DNA of 64,000 nucleotides from Lycocorax pyrrhopterus obiensis (GCA_014706295.1 JACSVZ010000007.1:35562633-35626632), one strand, 5' to 3'. Positions 37,135-52,289 are shown, counted from the first letter of the stretch. A program made the numbers and translations. The notes: generated by a model from the letters alone, not told the origin.

Positions 37135-40100
37135 CAGTGAACAAATAATGACAGACACACAAGCCATTGGCCCAGTTACATAGAAAGAAATACTTGATGC
37201 AAGCAGTTAGGTTTAATTAGGCTGTAACTTTTAACAATTGAAGTCAGCTGGGATGTGTCCTGCAGTAACTCAGACCACAAGGGTAATCATTACTTACGCT
37301 TCCACTTACTGGACAGCTGCTGCCAGTATTCACCACTTCACAGTTAGTTGAGCCAATTTCTAGGACCTCACATATAAGAAAGGGTAGTGGAAGCTGTAAC
37401 CCTGTTTTCCTCTTCCTTAGATATGGACTTTCTTTTCATCTGCTTTAACTCTATTCAAACTGCCAAGATGTGACAATGAGTGCAGCACTCTAACCCACTC
37501 CAGCAAGCTGTGGCTATAGGGATGGTAAAAATACTTACCATTTGCATTCTGGAGGCATGAGAAATACTCTATTCCACTTCCAAAGGAAGTGAAGGTGCAG
37601 CACCGATGTGACTGTAAATTGTGATTAACATAGTAATCATTACTAACAGCAATTGTAATAATAATTCTATAGTAGCCACATCAGAAAGAAAGGGCTCAGT
37701 GTGGGGGTGAAGATTTTTGTTGCCTTTTCCTCATGCTGAAGAGATTAAAAACTGAACACTCAAGAACAGAAAATAAAGTTGTTATATTTGGGCACTTACT
37801 CCTAGACAGTTTTGCTAAATATTCTATTCTTATTATTTGAGTGGGCAGATTAATGGCTGCACAGTGCCAACATAAACCCCTATACTGATGTTCAAAGTCT
37901 TTTTCATGGGATCTCTTTCTATTTCTCTCTCTCTCTGCTGGTACAACAGCCTATGAGATGCTCAGAACACACCATCCTTAGTAAATGATGAATAAGAGAA
38001 GAAATTCTGTTAAGTTTCAAAGAATAATGCAAATCAAAATTTTGTTGTTTTCTATTTCTCATTAAAATGTATTTATCTATAGTGTATCTTAAATAAGGAT
38101 TGAAAAATTGATTTAAGAAGTTTGTTGGTAGAGGCCTAAGATATAGGTTAGCAATTTTATATACACCCTCAGCTAAGAACTTAGGCTGCAGAATATTAAA
38201 AAAAAATAAATCTTTAATCTGTAGTATTTTAAAACTACAATGAATTAAGATGGAATAAAGCAAAATAGTCACCTGTGAAAAGAATCTACAAATTTCTTGT
38301 CTCTTAGGTCAGAGCATAAATACAGTAGCAGATTTTCCTACTCCTTTCCTGAAAGCAAGATCAGATTAAAAGTATTTAAAAAAAGCACAAAGTTGCTATT
38401 TGAAAGTGTTCAGTAGGTAAATCTCATAGTATATTTTTTTTCTCTTTGTCAATGTAGAGAATGGCTCCTTTTCTCCCTCCCGGGAGGAATTTTTTCTCTG
38501 CTTTTCTATTAAAATGACTGAAACTTGAACCAGTGAATGTCTGAAGGAGGAAAAAGAAATAGAATCTAAGAACAGTAAAAAGTTTGAAGGCAACTGGAAA
38601 TTGACAAATAAGTGTCAGAGCAGAAAACGATGGCAGTTTGCCAACCAGCTGCGAAAACTAATTCAGCTTTAGATAAAGAGATTTTAAAGGGGAAAAGGAC
38701 AAGAAAACTTCAGAAAAAGGAAGAATAAAGGAGCAAAGAATAAATCCTTAGAGCTGTGTTAAAGAAGAAACATAGGCAGTGCTTTGTTGTTTTAACTGCA
38801 GAACTGCAAGAGGGGCTTTTCATTGAGACTTTGAATAGAACCAAAGAAACAGCCAGAATAAAGTGGAAGCACTAAAGTTTTCCTTAATGCAGTAGCTTAT
38901 AGACCAGCCCTCCAAAAGGGATTTAAAATAAGCTTTTCTAGACAAATAGAAATTATTAATGTCAGCTGAGAGTTTTCTTCACCAGTCTACATACGGACAT
39001 GAAAATAACAGTGTTACACACAGTCCTGTGTACAAATTCATGGTGAGAAGTGACTGAGATTGTTAGACAAAGAAAATGAAGTAGTTGAAATCAATAGAGG
39101 CCACCTTTCCCTGGAAGAGAAAAGTATTTTACGTTATTTGCAACTTTTTTTTTTTAAGTACATCATGTTTTTTCTTTTTCATGGTCAGAGAGCATGTAAA
39201 AGAATGAAGTGATGAGTGCTGTCTGGTTACAACAGGAGACCAAAATAGCAAGCTGGTATATAAAATAACATGAAGGAAGGTGGTCACAGGCTTGTCTTCT
39301 CATCTGTCACTAGGCCCTTTCATCAAGCTGTGAATAGCAAGTCAGCATGACGTACTGCCACTGGTTATTATGTAGAGATCTAATGACTGCATCTAGTGTG
39401 CCCCACTACAGCATACTCAGAAGCTCCCTTAGGACAACATCTCCTGACCAGTCAGACTATACAGAGCACAGTGGGCCACTCTGGGGGCCCTCAAAACACC
39501 ACCTCTGAGCTCACAAGAGGATTCCCTGTGAGTGCCAGGCTCTGAGAGTGAGCTCACATATGCCCTCTATATGAACCAGATCCTTTCACCTCCATTATTC
39601 ACAGCGTGACTGCTGCATGAAATTCCCAGAGCAGCATGGCATGACTCTGCAGCTTTCATCTTGCATGGGCAGGAGGCACAAGTTCTTTCACATTACAGCG
39701 TGCACCTTAGGTACATAAAAATCTGGCATTAAGAAGACAAGAGCAGTTATGGCTTGCATCAAATAAAAAGCCTTGACATGTGTAACTGCTATAAAAGTGA
39801 AAGTTTCTCATTTCATACAAGCTTAGGCAAATGAGGGATTGAAGCCATATTTTATTTTTTATGGCTACATTTTCCAGCAGTCAGCTGTTTCAGAATAACA
39901 ATAAAATTCCTAATGATACTTGTTTTTCTTTTCGGAAGTTTCTTTGGCAGTTTTTATCAGCTTAATAGTTGGTCTGCTACTCATCAGTGCTGAAGGCTAA
40001 ACTTTCACTGAGGTATAACAGTGAGTACGTTGCCTTTGTGCCTTCCATGACCTGTAAGATTCCAAACTTTGTCACCATCCTTATTTTCTGTTGTCTTGTC

Positions 40101-41195
40101 CCATTCCTAATTTTTCATTCCATATTTCTGTTAATGTTTTGCATTAGATATTTTTACATGGATTTTCTGAATTGAAAGTGCTTTAATTAATCTTTTGGGG
40201 TTTTTAAAATAAATATTTCTTCCCTTGGGTGTGCATATCTTATAATATGTATATTATTTGAATATGTCCCAGCTGTGTGAGTGAACCTACCCAATGATAA
40301 ACTGCAAGAGAAGGAAAATTATTCAAAAATTATGTCACTTTTCATTCACATCCTTCCTGCAACACGTAATTTTTCTGCAAAGTCTTTTTGATACATTATA
40401 AAATTGAGGGTGAGGAGGGAGAGAAAAAACAAATTATTTGAGGCAACATCTGGGCTGGAATATTAATCTCACAGGTTTTAAATGGCATTCTCCCCATCTG
40501 TCAGTGGGTCTTTCAGAATGTCTTCCAAACTATTATCTGTCACTTGTGACGAGGAGTGCAAACTCCTTGGAGTAAAGACACTTTGTATGTAGCACTGAGA
40601 GCACTTACACTGCTTAGTAATGGAATGGAGTTTTACTATAATCTGCTCTAGCATTTAAACACTGTTATTTGTAATTTGTATGGTAAAGATGTTGCTAGCA
40701 ACTAAATGAGAATTTGTGAGTAATGAAAAAATAACAGGAAGGCATCTGTTATGACTTTCCATCCTGTTATTCTAGATATTTAATAATAATTGCTGAAAGT
40801 GACCAGGGATGACTGTCATTCCATTGCTCCAATTGCTTCACTGTCATTAAAGACATTACTAATGTGAACAAGGGTTTGTGGACTCAAACTATGCTTCTAC
40901 AACTCAAGACCTTAATCTGGAAGTGACCAAACAACAGTTTTAGAACCACAGGAAGAAGAACTGCTGGAGAAGTTGCTGCCTGTGTGTGTGTCAAGTTCAA
41001 AACATATTACATGTGTTACAGGATACTGGGGGTGTTACCTGCAAGCCTGTTATCTCCCAAATGCATAAAAATACATTTATGCTGTATGGATTCTAAATTC
41101 CTTTTTAATTTGGATGTTAATGCATGATTCACTACTGTATTACTTCTCGACTGTGGGTTGAGAAATAGCATGCAATATTGCTATAATAATGTAAC

Positions 41196-41222
41196 CTTAT
41201 CTCTGATAAAATCAGAGATAAG
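41196..41222. repeat. Perfect inverted repeat, 12-bp arms
   Basis: CTTATCTCTGAT and ATCAGAGATAAG flank AAA. Each arm also carries a GATA-type core (TTATCT/AGATAA). The match is exact. Confidence 0.9.
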
Positions 41223-43490
41223 AGTTCCTTTTTTTTTTGTTTAGATTTGTCAGACCATAAAACTGAAATGTTAGTGTTGCCTTTAACAATATCTAGTTAG
41301 TAACTGTTCGTATTCAACAACTTTGTTCGTTTTTACTGGCTTGAGTTACACCATGTTTTTTCGAAAGTGTTCTATGAACTGACTTTTTGTAATTTCTTTA
41401 AAACTTCATTATCTTCTGCATGACAGAGTAATTTTCATTTCTATATTTTTAATCTCGTTTTATCTAACTTTTTGCTTTGATTTTTCTCTACAGAAGTGCA
41501 TTTGTTTACTCATTTATTTAGATAACTTTAAATGGAAATTTGCATTTTCACAGGGACACCCTAACACTTTTAGATGAGTTGTGTTTGCTTTCTTAAAAGC
41601 CATTTTAAAGGCTGGTCCTCTCCAGTCCCCTTTATAAATAATGAAACTCTCTCTTTGGGATATAGCTATGGTCCCAGGAGGTGAACAGATTAGCAAAAAA
41701 ATGAAACACAAATACTTTGCAGCCCTGTCAGATTGCTTTGATAGTCTCTGTAAACCATACTGGAGAGTGGTCCTCTCCATGACTCAAAGAGAGAGCTCAG
41801 GTACTGCCAAGATTCTTGGAAATATTTTTTTTGCATCTTAATATTAGAGATGGAAGCTGAAGTAGAGTGAGCATCTTGATGAGAGTAGTTTGATAAATTT
41901 TTGTCTACCTGTGGAACACTTTGATAAATTTTCATAACATTTTGCAAAACGTTTTGCTCTGTCTGTATTTGTGGACTGTTGTGTCTCCAAATCAGAGATA
42001 GAAATTACTGTCTCCTTTTTTGGATACTTGATGTCTAGCATAAGGGCCTGAATTTTCTGAACCAGGAGAAGCCTTTAAATAATCTCCGTTCAAAATATTT
42101 TCTTTCTAGCATATTTAAGCTTTGAGAGCTTTGGAAATGAATGGGTGGCAAGGGCCTTAGAGCTATCTGGTTATAAACCAAATGAAAGGTAGCAGAGGCA
42201 CACGAATTACAAAAGAGCATCAGAAGTACAGAACTGGAAAACTCCTATAGAGAAGTTTAAAAAAAATTACTTACTTTGAGCATACTAAGATTGCATTTAT
42301 TGGCTTTCCTCCATAATATTACAGTTGAACAACAAAGCTGTTTCATTTTTTGAAAAAAATTATGTTATTTTTTTTTTTATAAGAAAGCTTTTTAAATGAT
42401 GAAAATCCTGATTCCCTTTCAGTTAGCTTAAGGAACTAAATCAAGTGTAAATCTCACCAATTAACTCACTGCTTGCATTTAAGTCTTAATCCATGCCAGT
42501 GGAGCACTGCAATATTTAAACTTTTTTTTGACAATCTGCATCATTATTTACAAATCACTAAGTGTGGAGAGCTTCCAAACAGCTGTAGGAACTATTTTTG
42601 ATTGGAGCTGTTTTTTGGTAACATATCTTACCTGCATCAGAGGCCTCAGCTAATAAACAATCATCTCATTTTTCTACCCAGTTTTTCTTGCTAATTTTTT
42701 CCTCTCTTTTATGCTTCATGGAAGATGGAGTGCTGCCAGTGTTCTACCATTCCAGCAATGTATGCGATATACTAGCATACAAATATATGATAGAAATACT
42801 GCTTGTTTGAGTTAAAGTTATTGATTCGTTTCTTTGTCAAACTTAACACAATTTAATATCTTTCTGTCTCCCAAGTTTTTCTTTTAATACCTAAGCCATT
42901 AAAGTTGTCTGGCTTCATAATTATTTTTCAAATTTCTTTGGCCATCGATAGGATACAGTATTAGTTTTGTAATCTTGAAGTCAGCTTTGTCAACTAAGTA
43001 AAATATTTTATATAAAAAGTAACTCTCTCAGAGAATTCTGATAGGTTTATAACTATTAGTTTAGAGTTGAATAGGCTGAAAATGTCCATAAAATCCACAT
43101 TGCTGTTGGAAAGTGCTAGAAGAAGCCTCTGCTCTTCTTTTTAGTGCATTTCTATTCAGCAGTACCTACAAATCATTCAGTGTGCCCATTACTCTGGTAC
43201 TGGATGTAGGAGCCTAAAGCCTGCTTCGATTAGGCTTTAAAACCTTGCAGTGTCTGTGGTCTTTGTTTTTTACCCTTGTTGCTCAGTAAGTATCTTCTGT
43301 GAATACACATAAATGCAAATTAATAGCAAACTAACTGATATGCAGAGCATAATTATTGTATTACCAGTTAATACATATTTTTTTACCAGCATTTAAGTAA
43401 ATTATTGATTACAACAATTACAAATCCTTTTCTCTTCCTAAAAGACGTATTATAACTGGTAGCAATGTATTAGTAATGATATTTTTGCAC

Positions 43491-43905
43491 AGGTGCCTAA
43501 AGGTGCCATGCAGCCTGGCTGCTGCCTGGGTGGGTGTAACACTGGGGCTTTCCACAGATGTCTGTGGGGGCAGGACCTGACACTCACTGCCTGTTCCAGC
43601 CCCAGCCAGGAGCAGGGCAATGGTGGGGTCAGCCCTGAGCATCAGGCGTCTTTTTGGGTACAGGGGTGGGCTGAGTGTGGGTTGGGGGCCAGCTCAGTGA
43701 GGTCTGTGGCTGGGCAGGGCTCTGGCAGCTGCAGACTGGCCCTGCTGCTGCCCTGCTGGGCAGGGGGGACAGCCTCGAGGGCTGGGCCATGGGCAGAGGA
43801 GGGGAGTCCCAGCCTGGGTCTCCCATGGGTCTGGGGGATGCTCAGGGAAAGGCAAGGACTGAGTGCTGTCAGAGCCATTCAAGTTGGAGTGCTATGGTCT
43901 TTCTG
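43491..43905. other. GC-rich, CpG-poor segment in AT-rich flank
   Basis: About 400 bp of G/C-rich sequence (many CTGGGC, GCTGGG and CAGGGG words) interrupts AT-rich DNA with fairly sharp edges. CpG dinucleotides are rare, unlike the NOVA1 island, which fits an old methylated insertion. Overlapping open frames on both strands (longest 144 codons, plus) have no recognisable domain. I could not assign a repeat family or find target duplications. Confidence 0.6.
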
Positions 43906-46900
43906 GTTTTGTTCACTTGTCAGGTGAAATGTCATCTACAGTAAATGTGTAAATGGTTTTAGCTGAAATTCTTATCTGAGCCTGTCCCTGATATTTCAGA
44001 CAAACAAATGAGTTTATACACTCTAATTGAGCTAGTGCACATATTCATTGCTGTTGTTATGGACTTATACTCAAAAATAACATATCCCTTCCACAATATT
44101 TTTTAAGGATCATTTAAAATAGAAGTTACATATTGTTGAATTTTTTTGTATGTGTGCTCTTATTAGTAGTTTTTAATTAATGACTTTATGAATTTCATGT
44201 TACAGATGACAAGATAAAACATTGTTACCATTTTTTGATCTGTAGACACATTGCAAATCTTATGTAGTCCTTACATGGATAGAATTCTTCACAGGATTGC
44301 TTCTTCCAGTTGATTTATTAGTCAGCAGAGTTACATAGATGCCTCTTTATCCTTAATTATTTGCTAAAGGAGCCCCTTGCAATAAGTATTCTTTAGGACT
44401 GATTACTGAAAAATAAAAATATAACCTATGGTTCAAGTATCAGACAAAAAAAGAAATATTTAATAGTGTAATAGTATTTGTCTGTGCAGAGTAAATAAAC
44501 AAATTATTTTTAATAGGTACATGCAGTTCTTCAATTCAGTAGTTGCTTTTGCCCACGCTACCCATGCCTTGTGATTCATTGACGTCTAAAAAATTGCTCC
44601 CAGAACATCTGATACACTGTTTTTATCCAATTAAGTCAATAATCACAAGGATTTGGAGTTCTCCACTAATACATTGTGGTACAAAATTGGTTGATACTAA
44701 CCTGTCAGCTCAAGTGGATTAATAGCTGGATGTCATTAGCAGGTTGTGGAAACGCTCCTAATCCATTTTAGGATGAAGCCAGACAGGTTAGTTTAAATCA
44801 TCTTAGTGGGCTTTCAATTAGCCTAAACCCATACTATGTACCAGTATGATGATATACACATATGTCTTTTTAATCTATATTTACTTCAGCAGTTTCTTTC
44901 TCACACGCATTAGTCAGCATCTCTCTTTTGGGAATAAGTGCCCTCCCATGTCCATCAGCTGGGCTGTTCCATGCACTCATATCTGCACCCACTGCAGTCA
45001 AGTTATCAAAACGTTGTTATTAGTTCAAGCAGTTTCAAAAGTTCTTTATAGGGAAGATATAATAAAGTTTATATGAAATTACATTTCGAAATATTAATTC
45101 ATTACTCAAGCTAGGTTAAATTTGCTCCTGACATCTAAGAAAGTGCATTTAAGTGTTACAAACTATGTGGAAAGCTCTTTGTCTGGAATATTTCTGTGTT
45201 CCTCCTTAGACATCAATGGACCTATACTGATACACAGTAACTGAAGGTGGAGCAGGAGCATCAGAAGGGTGAATGCATCAAAATGAGTGTTTCATATTCT
45301 GAATATTTATGGAATAATATAAATTCTTCTGTCCCTTAATTAAAACTACTTTACCCTATAGTAAGTATTGAAAATAATTTGCTACTCAAGCAATTTACTG
45401 TTATTAGTTTGGGTAACATTCTGAGTTACTCTCCCCTTATTTACCAAGGGAAAATGTATTAGATGCATTCTGATTTCCCACAGCCCCATGCGATCCTCCC
45501 TGTAGTCATGTCACATGGCCACACAGTTAACACACATGCACTCAGAAAGCAGCACTTTCAGACAGCTGAACCCTTTTGTTTGATGATGCATCTCCCTTTT
45601 AGGCTTGTCTCCTTTTATGCCCACTACCACTCTTAATCTACTTTTCTTTGTTATTGCACAATGATTCACTCATTCAATAACCTTGTCACAATTCCTTGCT
45701 GCAAACATGCCTTGGGTATAGCTGTTCTGCAGCTTCTTAACCACGTACACCTCGAGTCCCAGAAAGCAAAATGGTCACCAAGGACAGCTGAGGCCCAGCT
45801 GTCTTCTACAGTATCACATATAAGCCAGGCATGAGAGGTTACTTTTTGCAAACCCTTCATCATTTGAGGCGCAGCGTTAAAAGACACCTGATTTTTAGTA
45901 TTTGACAGTGTTCAGCATAAGACAGCAAAGTAACTAAAAACCCTAAATCATTAGTATAGCACTTAAATTTCATAATAGTTGATTGTTTTAGAGCAGCAAG
46001 GATAGTTATTGAATGGATTCAGGAGAGGGATTAAAAGAGAGAAAGAATGACGCAGTTATGTCAGTCTATTTCATGGACTGATACAAACAGTGGTCCTTAA
46101 ATTACAGCTTGCTGTTGCTACATTTCTATCCTGCTATGTGTTTTCTGTCCTACTGGAATGAACATTCCTTTGAATGAACAAATTAACATTTTTGGATTAT
46201 ATGTACATAAACAAAAATTTGGAACTATATCTGCCTTCAGGAAGAGGGAGGTTTGTTCACTGGTCATGCTGCTGGTGTCCAACCAAGCACTGGTGGTTGT
46301 ATGGAACTGGACGAGGTAAGGCTCCCTTCATTTATCAATCCATGTTGAAATATGTTTTCTCAGCACCCACTGCAACCATCACCAGGTGATGCAAAGCACA
46401 ATGAAGCCTGATTCCTCAGAAGGAGGAATTCTGCAAGTGTCAGCCCTGCAAATATCATCCATCCCTTTTGGCCAGTTAGCAATGAGAGTAATGAAATTGC
46501 AAACCTTTATTAGCCCAATTTACTTCCACCAAGGGGAAATTCCAATTTCTTATCCTCAGTAAAATATTTGTGCAACTGCATCAAGCTCTTTTCTGCTCCA
46601 GCTCTTCAATTCTACTGTATCTTCCTCCCTCTTCGTTATTGTAACTGTAGATAAAGAATCAATCTAAAAATTCTCATGATTTATTTTGATCTTGCATAAT
46701 TTGAAAGTTAGAACAAAATTTTAGTAATTTCAATAATTTTTAATAGCCTTCAGGTATAGAAAGGTTTGATTTGTTAAAAAAAAAAAAAACAAACAAAAAA
46801 AACCCCCTAAAATGTGCTTATCAGTGTCTCTGTCTTACTTCATGGTTCTGCAGTGCTTTCTTTGAATGTATAGGATGAATTACATGGTTACAATACAAAA

Positions 46901-48548
46901 TTTCAGAGTGCAAGGCCTTGACACAACACACATTGTTTGAGATGCTGTTCATGTTTTGTATTCTATATCTTTTAGAGTGTTCTGCCTCCATGCTCTGAGA
47001 CAGTGCCTAGAGGATTTATAAAAGAAGTTCTTGGAAATGAAGTAAAGCAGTACATACAGTATTTTTAGGGTAGGGATTACTTTTTAGTTACTTCTGAGGA
47101 ATATAACAAAATCTAAACAAAAATAATGCTTCATGCGTACTGAGACAGAAACAAATTCAGGGTTAAGATGTTAGATGCTTTTATTCCGATAGTAGTACAA
47201 CTGGATCTGTTAATCCAAATGGCACTGCACTGAACATCACATTTATATTCTTTAAATGTGTTTTGTTCTTTTGTTCTTTAAGGTTTTCAGTACATAAGAA
47301 TACTATGGAAATTATGAAAAAGCCTGACACTGAGTATACAGTTTATTTATTTACATGTTTTATTTAATGTAAAAAGTAGGATGTTTGCAATCTCTTGGCA
47401 TGTAGTTAATGTTTAAGGTAACATTATTGTGGCTGAGTTAAAAATACTAGAAACCAAAACTTTTGGGTTTTTTACTACATCTTTTTAAGCAGTCCTCAAA
47501 CAGTGTGATGCTTGTCAGTACTGAAGTATAATTATGTTCCAAACAAGACACAGCGTGGTTTATGGTTTATAGCACAGGTAATCTCTTCTGAGTCATTCCT
47601 GGCTCTATGATAAGCCAACTTGACTCTGGACTATGTTTACAGGGAACCACAAGCCCTAAAGAGCATGGTGCTGAGATATCCCTTTAGCTTTAGACAATGA
47701 CAGCAGAGTTCAACTTAGATTATTGTTTTGAGCATTTGGCCAACATTACTGGAGCTGCTGGCAACAGTGTGAGGCAAAGAAATAAAGAGAGAAAGCAAGG
47801 AGTCGGTAATGAACCCTGGGGCTGGAGCAGAAGCTGGTGACAGAAAGGTGTGATTGAAAAAGGTGGAGAAACACTGCTGAAACACCACTACTATGCTACA
47901 CATTTTATAAGTGTTTTAAAACTTCTCCATTTCATACGGAAAAAAAAATATACATATTTGCAAGCGTGTATATTTTTAGGGATGTGCACACACAACGCAC
48001 ACACATAAACAGAAATATGTTGCTGTATAAACATTAATTTTGCATTTAGTGTCTAGAATATTAGGTGAAATTCCAGCAAGAGTTTTCTATTAAATTCCCT
48101 GAAAAGTGTGTTGATAGACATTTTTGAGAGGAAAACAAAGTAAAATGGATATTCTGAGCTACTGCAGTTTGCCAAGCTCTTCAATTTTATTCAGGACATC
48201 TTTGGAACATATAAATAAAGACAAAGTGGCAAAATATCCAAGTGCTTGTCAGATTTAAGGAAACAACATACATTCCCCCCACCCCTGAAAGCAATAATTT
48301 AGTTTGAGAATGCTTACTGGCATCAGTGTTGAATTTGCTGAAAGACAGTGAGTAAACAAGCTATAATGCTGTCTACAATATAAACTTTTAAGCCTGAAGT
48401 CTTAGCTTGCTGCTGTCAAATTCAAGGGCAAAGCTCCAGTTGACTTCACTGGAGCAGGGATGAAGTATGGGACTAAGTAAAGTTCAAGCTAGCTTGAAAT
48501 TTATTGCACACAGATTCATTTTATTGTTGTAAATGTTTCCTATATACC

Positions 48549-48574
48549 ACTTTTCTCTACAAAAAGAGAAAAGT
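48549..48574. repeat. Inverted repeat, 10-bp arms
   Basis: ACTTTTCTCT and AGAGAAAAGT are exact reverse complements separated by ACAAAA. Confidence 0.85.
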
Positions 48575-51500
48575 TTCTGAGCATCTGTTGTTTAGCATTT
48601 GTACCTTATTCAGTGCAGCAGTTTTAATTTCTACCACCAACTTAATTTTTCAGAATTCATTTTAGTAACTTTATTCTATTTGGTTTGACACTGTACCTTG
48701 GACTTCTAGCCCCAAGTTGCAGATGTTTACAATAGGTTATGCATAAGAAAAAGGAAGGTTTTAAGACTACCAATTTCCCTTATAATGCCTGCTAATCTAC
48801 TTAACTGAATCCTTCTTTCTCTGATAATTTGCCCTATCTGTTCTTTTATTTTTTCTAAACCAACACTTGTTGTGGAGCTTATAAATTTTTTTTCTCACCC
48901 TATGTGTTTTACTATGTTGAACTAATTAATTGTCTTTGAATTTCTTATATAGGTTAGTTCCCGAAAAACTATATCCAGGGCTGGGTTGCTTTTGCAGTTG
49001 CAGTTTTGTTTCTATTATCACCTATCCCAGTTCTAGCTGGTTTTTTAGCTATACCTAAAAAAGAGTAATCTTTATAGCTTTAAATCAAAACTAGAAATAA
49101 GGAAGTCCACATACAGCATGATCATCAATCCATGTCCTCAGGTGCTTATTCAGTTTCTATTTCTTTGTGTTCTGTTTTTCAGCTATTAACTGATTTTTTT
49201 CTTCCTGTAAACCCTCCCTTAGGAACTGTCTATTAAATTAGGAACCAATTTAAGAATAGCACTCAGTCTAATCACAGTACTTTAAAAAATGGTATTTTAT
49301 AAAAAACTTACTTTCAATTTCGGAAACTGCAGATTACCCATCATCTGGTTTCCTCAATGAAAGACTAAAATGGGAGAGTTCCTTTTAACTTAAAAGCCTC
49401 ATGAAATAGTGGGAAAAGTGGTGCTTATTCCATTTACCTGAGACACTAAATCCTTCTCTTCTCACGAATCCAAAATGTTCATTAATATGCATGGAAATTT
49501 TTGATCTATGAAAATTGCAGGACAAGCCCCGATATGCACCACTATTTAGAATGCAGAATAAGAAGGTCAACTGAATGCCTTGTTCTCTATAAGAATAAGT
49601 AACTGACCTGGTATTTGTCACTCAAAAACAGTAATAAAAGAAGTGTGTTACAGGCACTGTTATAAGTTCCTTAAAAAGGCCTAAAGTAAGTTAAACAAAA
49701 AGACACATGGGGTTTTAAGTATTGCTCTTTAAGAATGTACAGAAAAGGGAAGAAATCAAGTTTAGAAGCCTCATGTTTTTTTCTAAAACAAAATGGTGTT
49801 CACTGGTTAATCTAACTAAATGATAGGGGGTCTAGGGAGGGAAACATTGGCTAGAAATGAGACATCTAAAATATCTAGGGGATGGGAGACAGCATAGCAA
49901 GGATGCACAACAAGGAAGAATAAGAACAGGCCACTGGATCAATCAGTTGATGAATCCTTGGAATATGCCTTCACTTAACACCTTCTGAACTTAAGCAATG
50001 ACATGTGCTATTTTACTTGGGGGGGAAAAAAAGGCTGGAACAACACCTGCAGGGACCCTCACTTACTAGCGCACAACCTACTCTAGACAAAGACCAGCAC
50101 ACAGTATGTTGTTGCTGGCAGGAGGATTGTTGTTCAGCAGGATATTTGCCTCGTCTGGCTTAGTGAGATACTCTAGTTCTGACGTAGGTACTCAAAACAC
50201 CCTTCTGAAGGACCTCCATTGAATAAATAAGGAGACAAGCCCGAGAAAAAATATGGAAAAGGGGAAAATTAGTGACAATTTTATTCCAAACCCTGTGCCT
50301 CACTTTCCCCTCAGGGGTTTATTTATCTTTCTTTCTTCACTGCAGCAGAGAGGCAGTGTGAAACTCCCTTATTTTCCATGGCACAGCAAGTGTTTCTTGG
50401 TGAGTCAGTAAGGTTATATAGACTAGCACATTCAAAGGATGAGTCCAGTTAATGCCAGACCACTTCCTTAGCCAGGTTTGCGGGGGAAATATGACAGCTC
50501 TGCAAGACCTACTTTTCCATTCTACTAACACTTGTATAAAAACTCCTGCTACAAGGTTATAGATGTAATGCAGACTACGTAATGGAAGCAGAACTATTAT
50601 AAAACTAATGTTTTGTTTTATTTGATTTAGAATTTTGCCAGATTTGTTGTTGGCATATTAAATCATTTTCTCTATGTTTGAATTTCCTTTTCTTTTCTTT
50701 TGAATGTCATTGAAAATGTAAGGAAAAAATGAGTACTCTTTTACATTGCTGACACTTAGATTGTTCAGTGGTTTATGTATCTGTTTTAATAGACTAAGAT
50801 TATATTATAGCTTAACTAATTTTAGAAAATGAAAAGGTAGGAAGACTTTTATTTTTAATAAAATAGCTCAACATTTGGTATTGTAAAATGTACTTAAGTA
50901 GTATGTATACTTAAAGGAGTTTAGAGTGAAGTGACATTTAAATAAAGTCCAGTCATAGAAGTGTTATGCTTTCTTTATAAGAATTTTGCATCTTAAAAAC
51001 AAATTAAAAACTATTAGACCACTTAGAAATACAAAAAAAAAAAAAAATCTGCTTTTACATAAACTTTTCCAAGCCTGGGGCAGCCCTCAAAATTTTTATA
51101 AGACTTTACTTGAAATTTGCAGAAACCTGCATTATTTCATGGTTGTAGTATCCTTCAGAAATAACCCTTGTTTTAGAAGGGACAGAACAATTCAAAGTAG
51201 AATTTTACAATGTCCTAACAAATTATAGATTTTTAATGATGTCAGATATTTACATTTTGATCTGAAACATAGTCTTATAGGCTCATTTAGCTATTTATAT
51301 TTGCTATCAGAGAGACAAAAAGTATAAAATATGTATTTGGGGCCTACCAAGTATTCTTTTTGCTTCTGCCACCATGATCAGCTCTACTTAAGTTAACCAG
51401 TCCTGGCCTTGGTATCACTAATACAGGAGATTGTCCAGAGGCTATCAGTAGCTTAGGAGAATCACAGGTGGACCTCATTCTAGGTGCTGAAGGCTTCTAC

Positions 51501-52219
51501 AGCAGCACCCACAATGCTTCATTCTGGAAGTCAACAATTTGGCTTTTGTTTCATTAATCTGTTCGCTACCTCTTGGCTGGCCTGGAGAGATGCAGTGTGT
51601 TTGCAAAATTTTAACTTCAATGAGTGCCCATAAAATTTTCCATACCCTCAATTTTATTTCCTTCTTTATTTCAGGATCCGAACACCTGTAATATTCCCAC
51701 TGCACATATTAGCTTTCTCCTGGGTCTCCTGCCTTCTTCATACAAAAAATATTTAGATTACAGCATCTCCATTCTTCTTCACACAGAATTATTTACATCA
51801 CAGGGTACTACATGAGGTTCAGAGGAGGTTAAAGCCGACTGCCAAGTAGTGTGACTACAGTGATGAAACCAGTGTAAACAAAACCAGTATTTTCTTCATG
51901 GAAGAAGGACCACGGTTTTTTGCTGCAGGTGATCCAAAACAACAATATGAATCCCACCTTCTTTCCCAGCACTGACTTTACACAGATTTCAAAATCAAAG
52001 ACCAGTGTATTAAAAAGGGCTCTTGGAGTTTCCAACAGCTGTTACCTTGTGACATACTTACTCTCTGGTAAGGATAAAGCATATCTTTGTAGGACAGCTC
52101 TGGATTAAGAAGTTATTTTCTCAGAGAGTTAAGAACTATCAATGCACTCAAGCTCAACTCCAAGGTGCACTGCTGTTACTATTTTCCAAGGAGGTTAAAT
52201 GACTTGTATAAAGAAAATT

Positions 52220-52289
52220 TAAAAAAAAACAACTAACCAACCAAACAAAAACCCCACCAACCAAGCGAAAACCCCAAACTAAAACCCAA
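52220..52289 (-). repeat. A/C-rich low-complexity tract
   Basis: Units such as AACCAACC, AAACAAAAACCCC and CCAAAC give a G/T-rich minus strand of the same style as 33235-33360 and 35297-35420. Confidence 0.8.

Larger units (their letters stand above)
36214..43490. other. AT-rich intergenic stretch, no gene seen
   Basis: Open frames are short and random. It contains an 18-bp tandem duplication (37099-37134), a CT run near 37918-37935, a short TG run near 40982 and a perfect inverted repeat at 41196-41222. Confidence 0.65.

Noticed and set aside
43493..43927. 144-codon plus-strand open frame in the GC-rich segment
   Set aside because: Open frames of similar size occur on both strands and in several frames, as expected from GC-rich, stop-poor sequence. 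No domain is visible.
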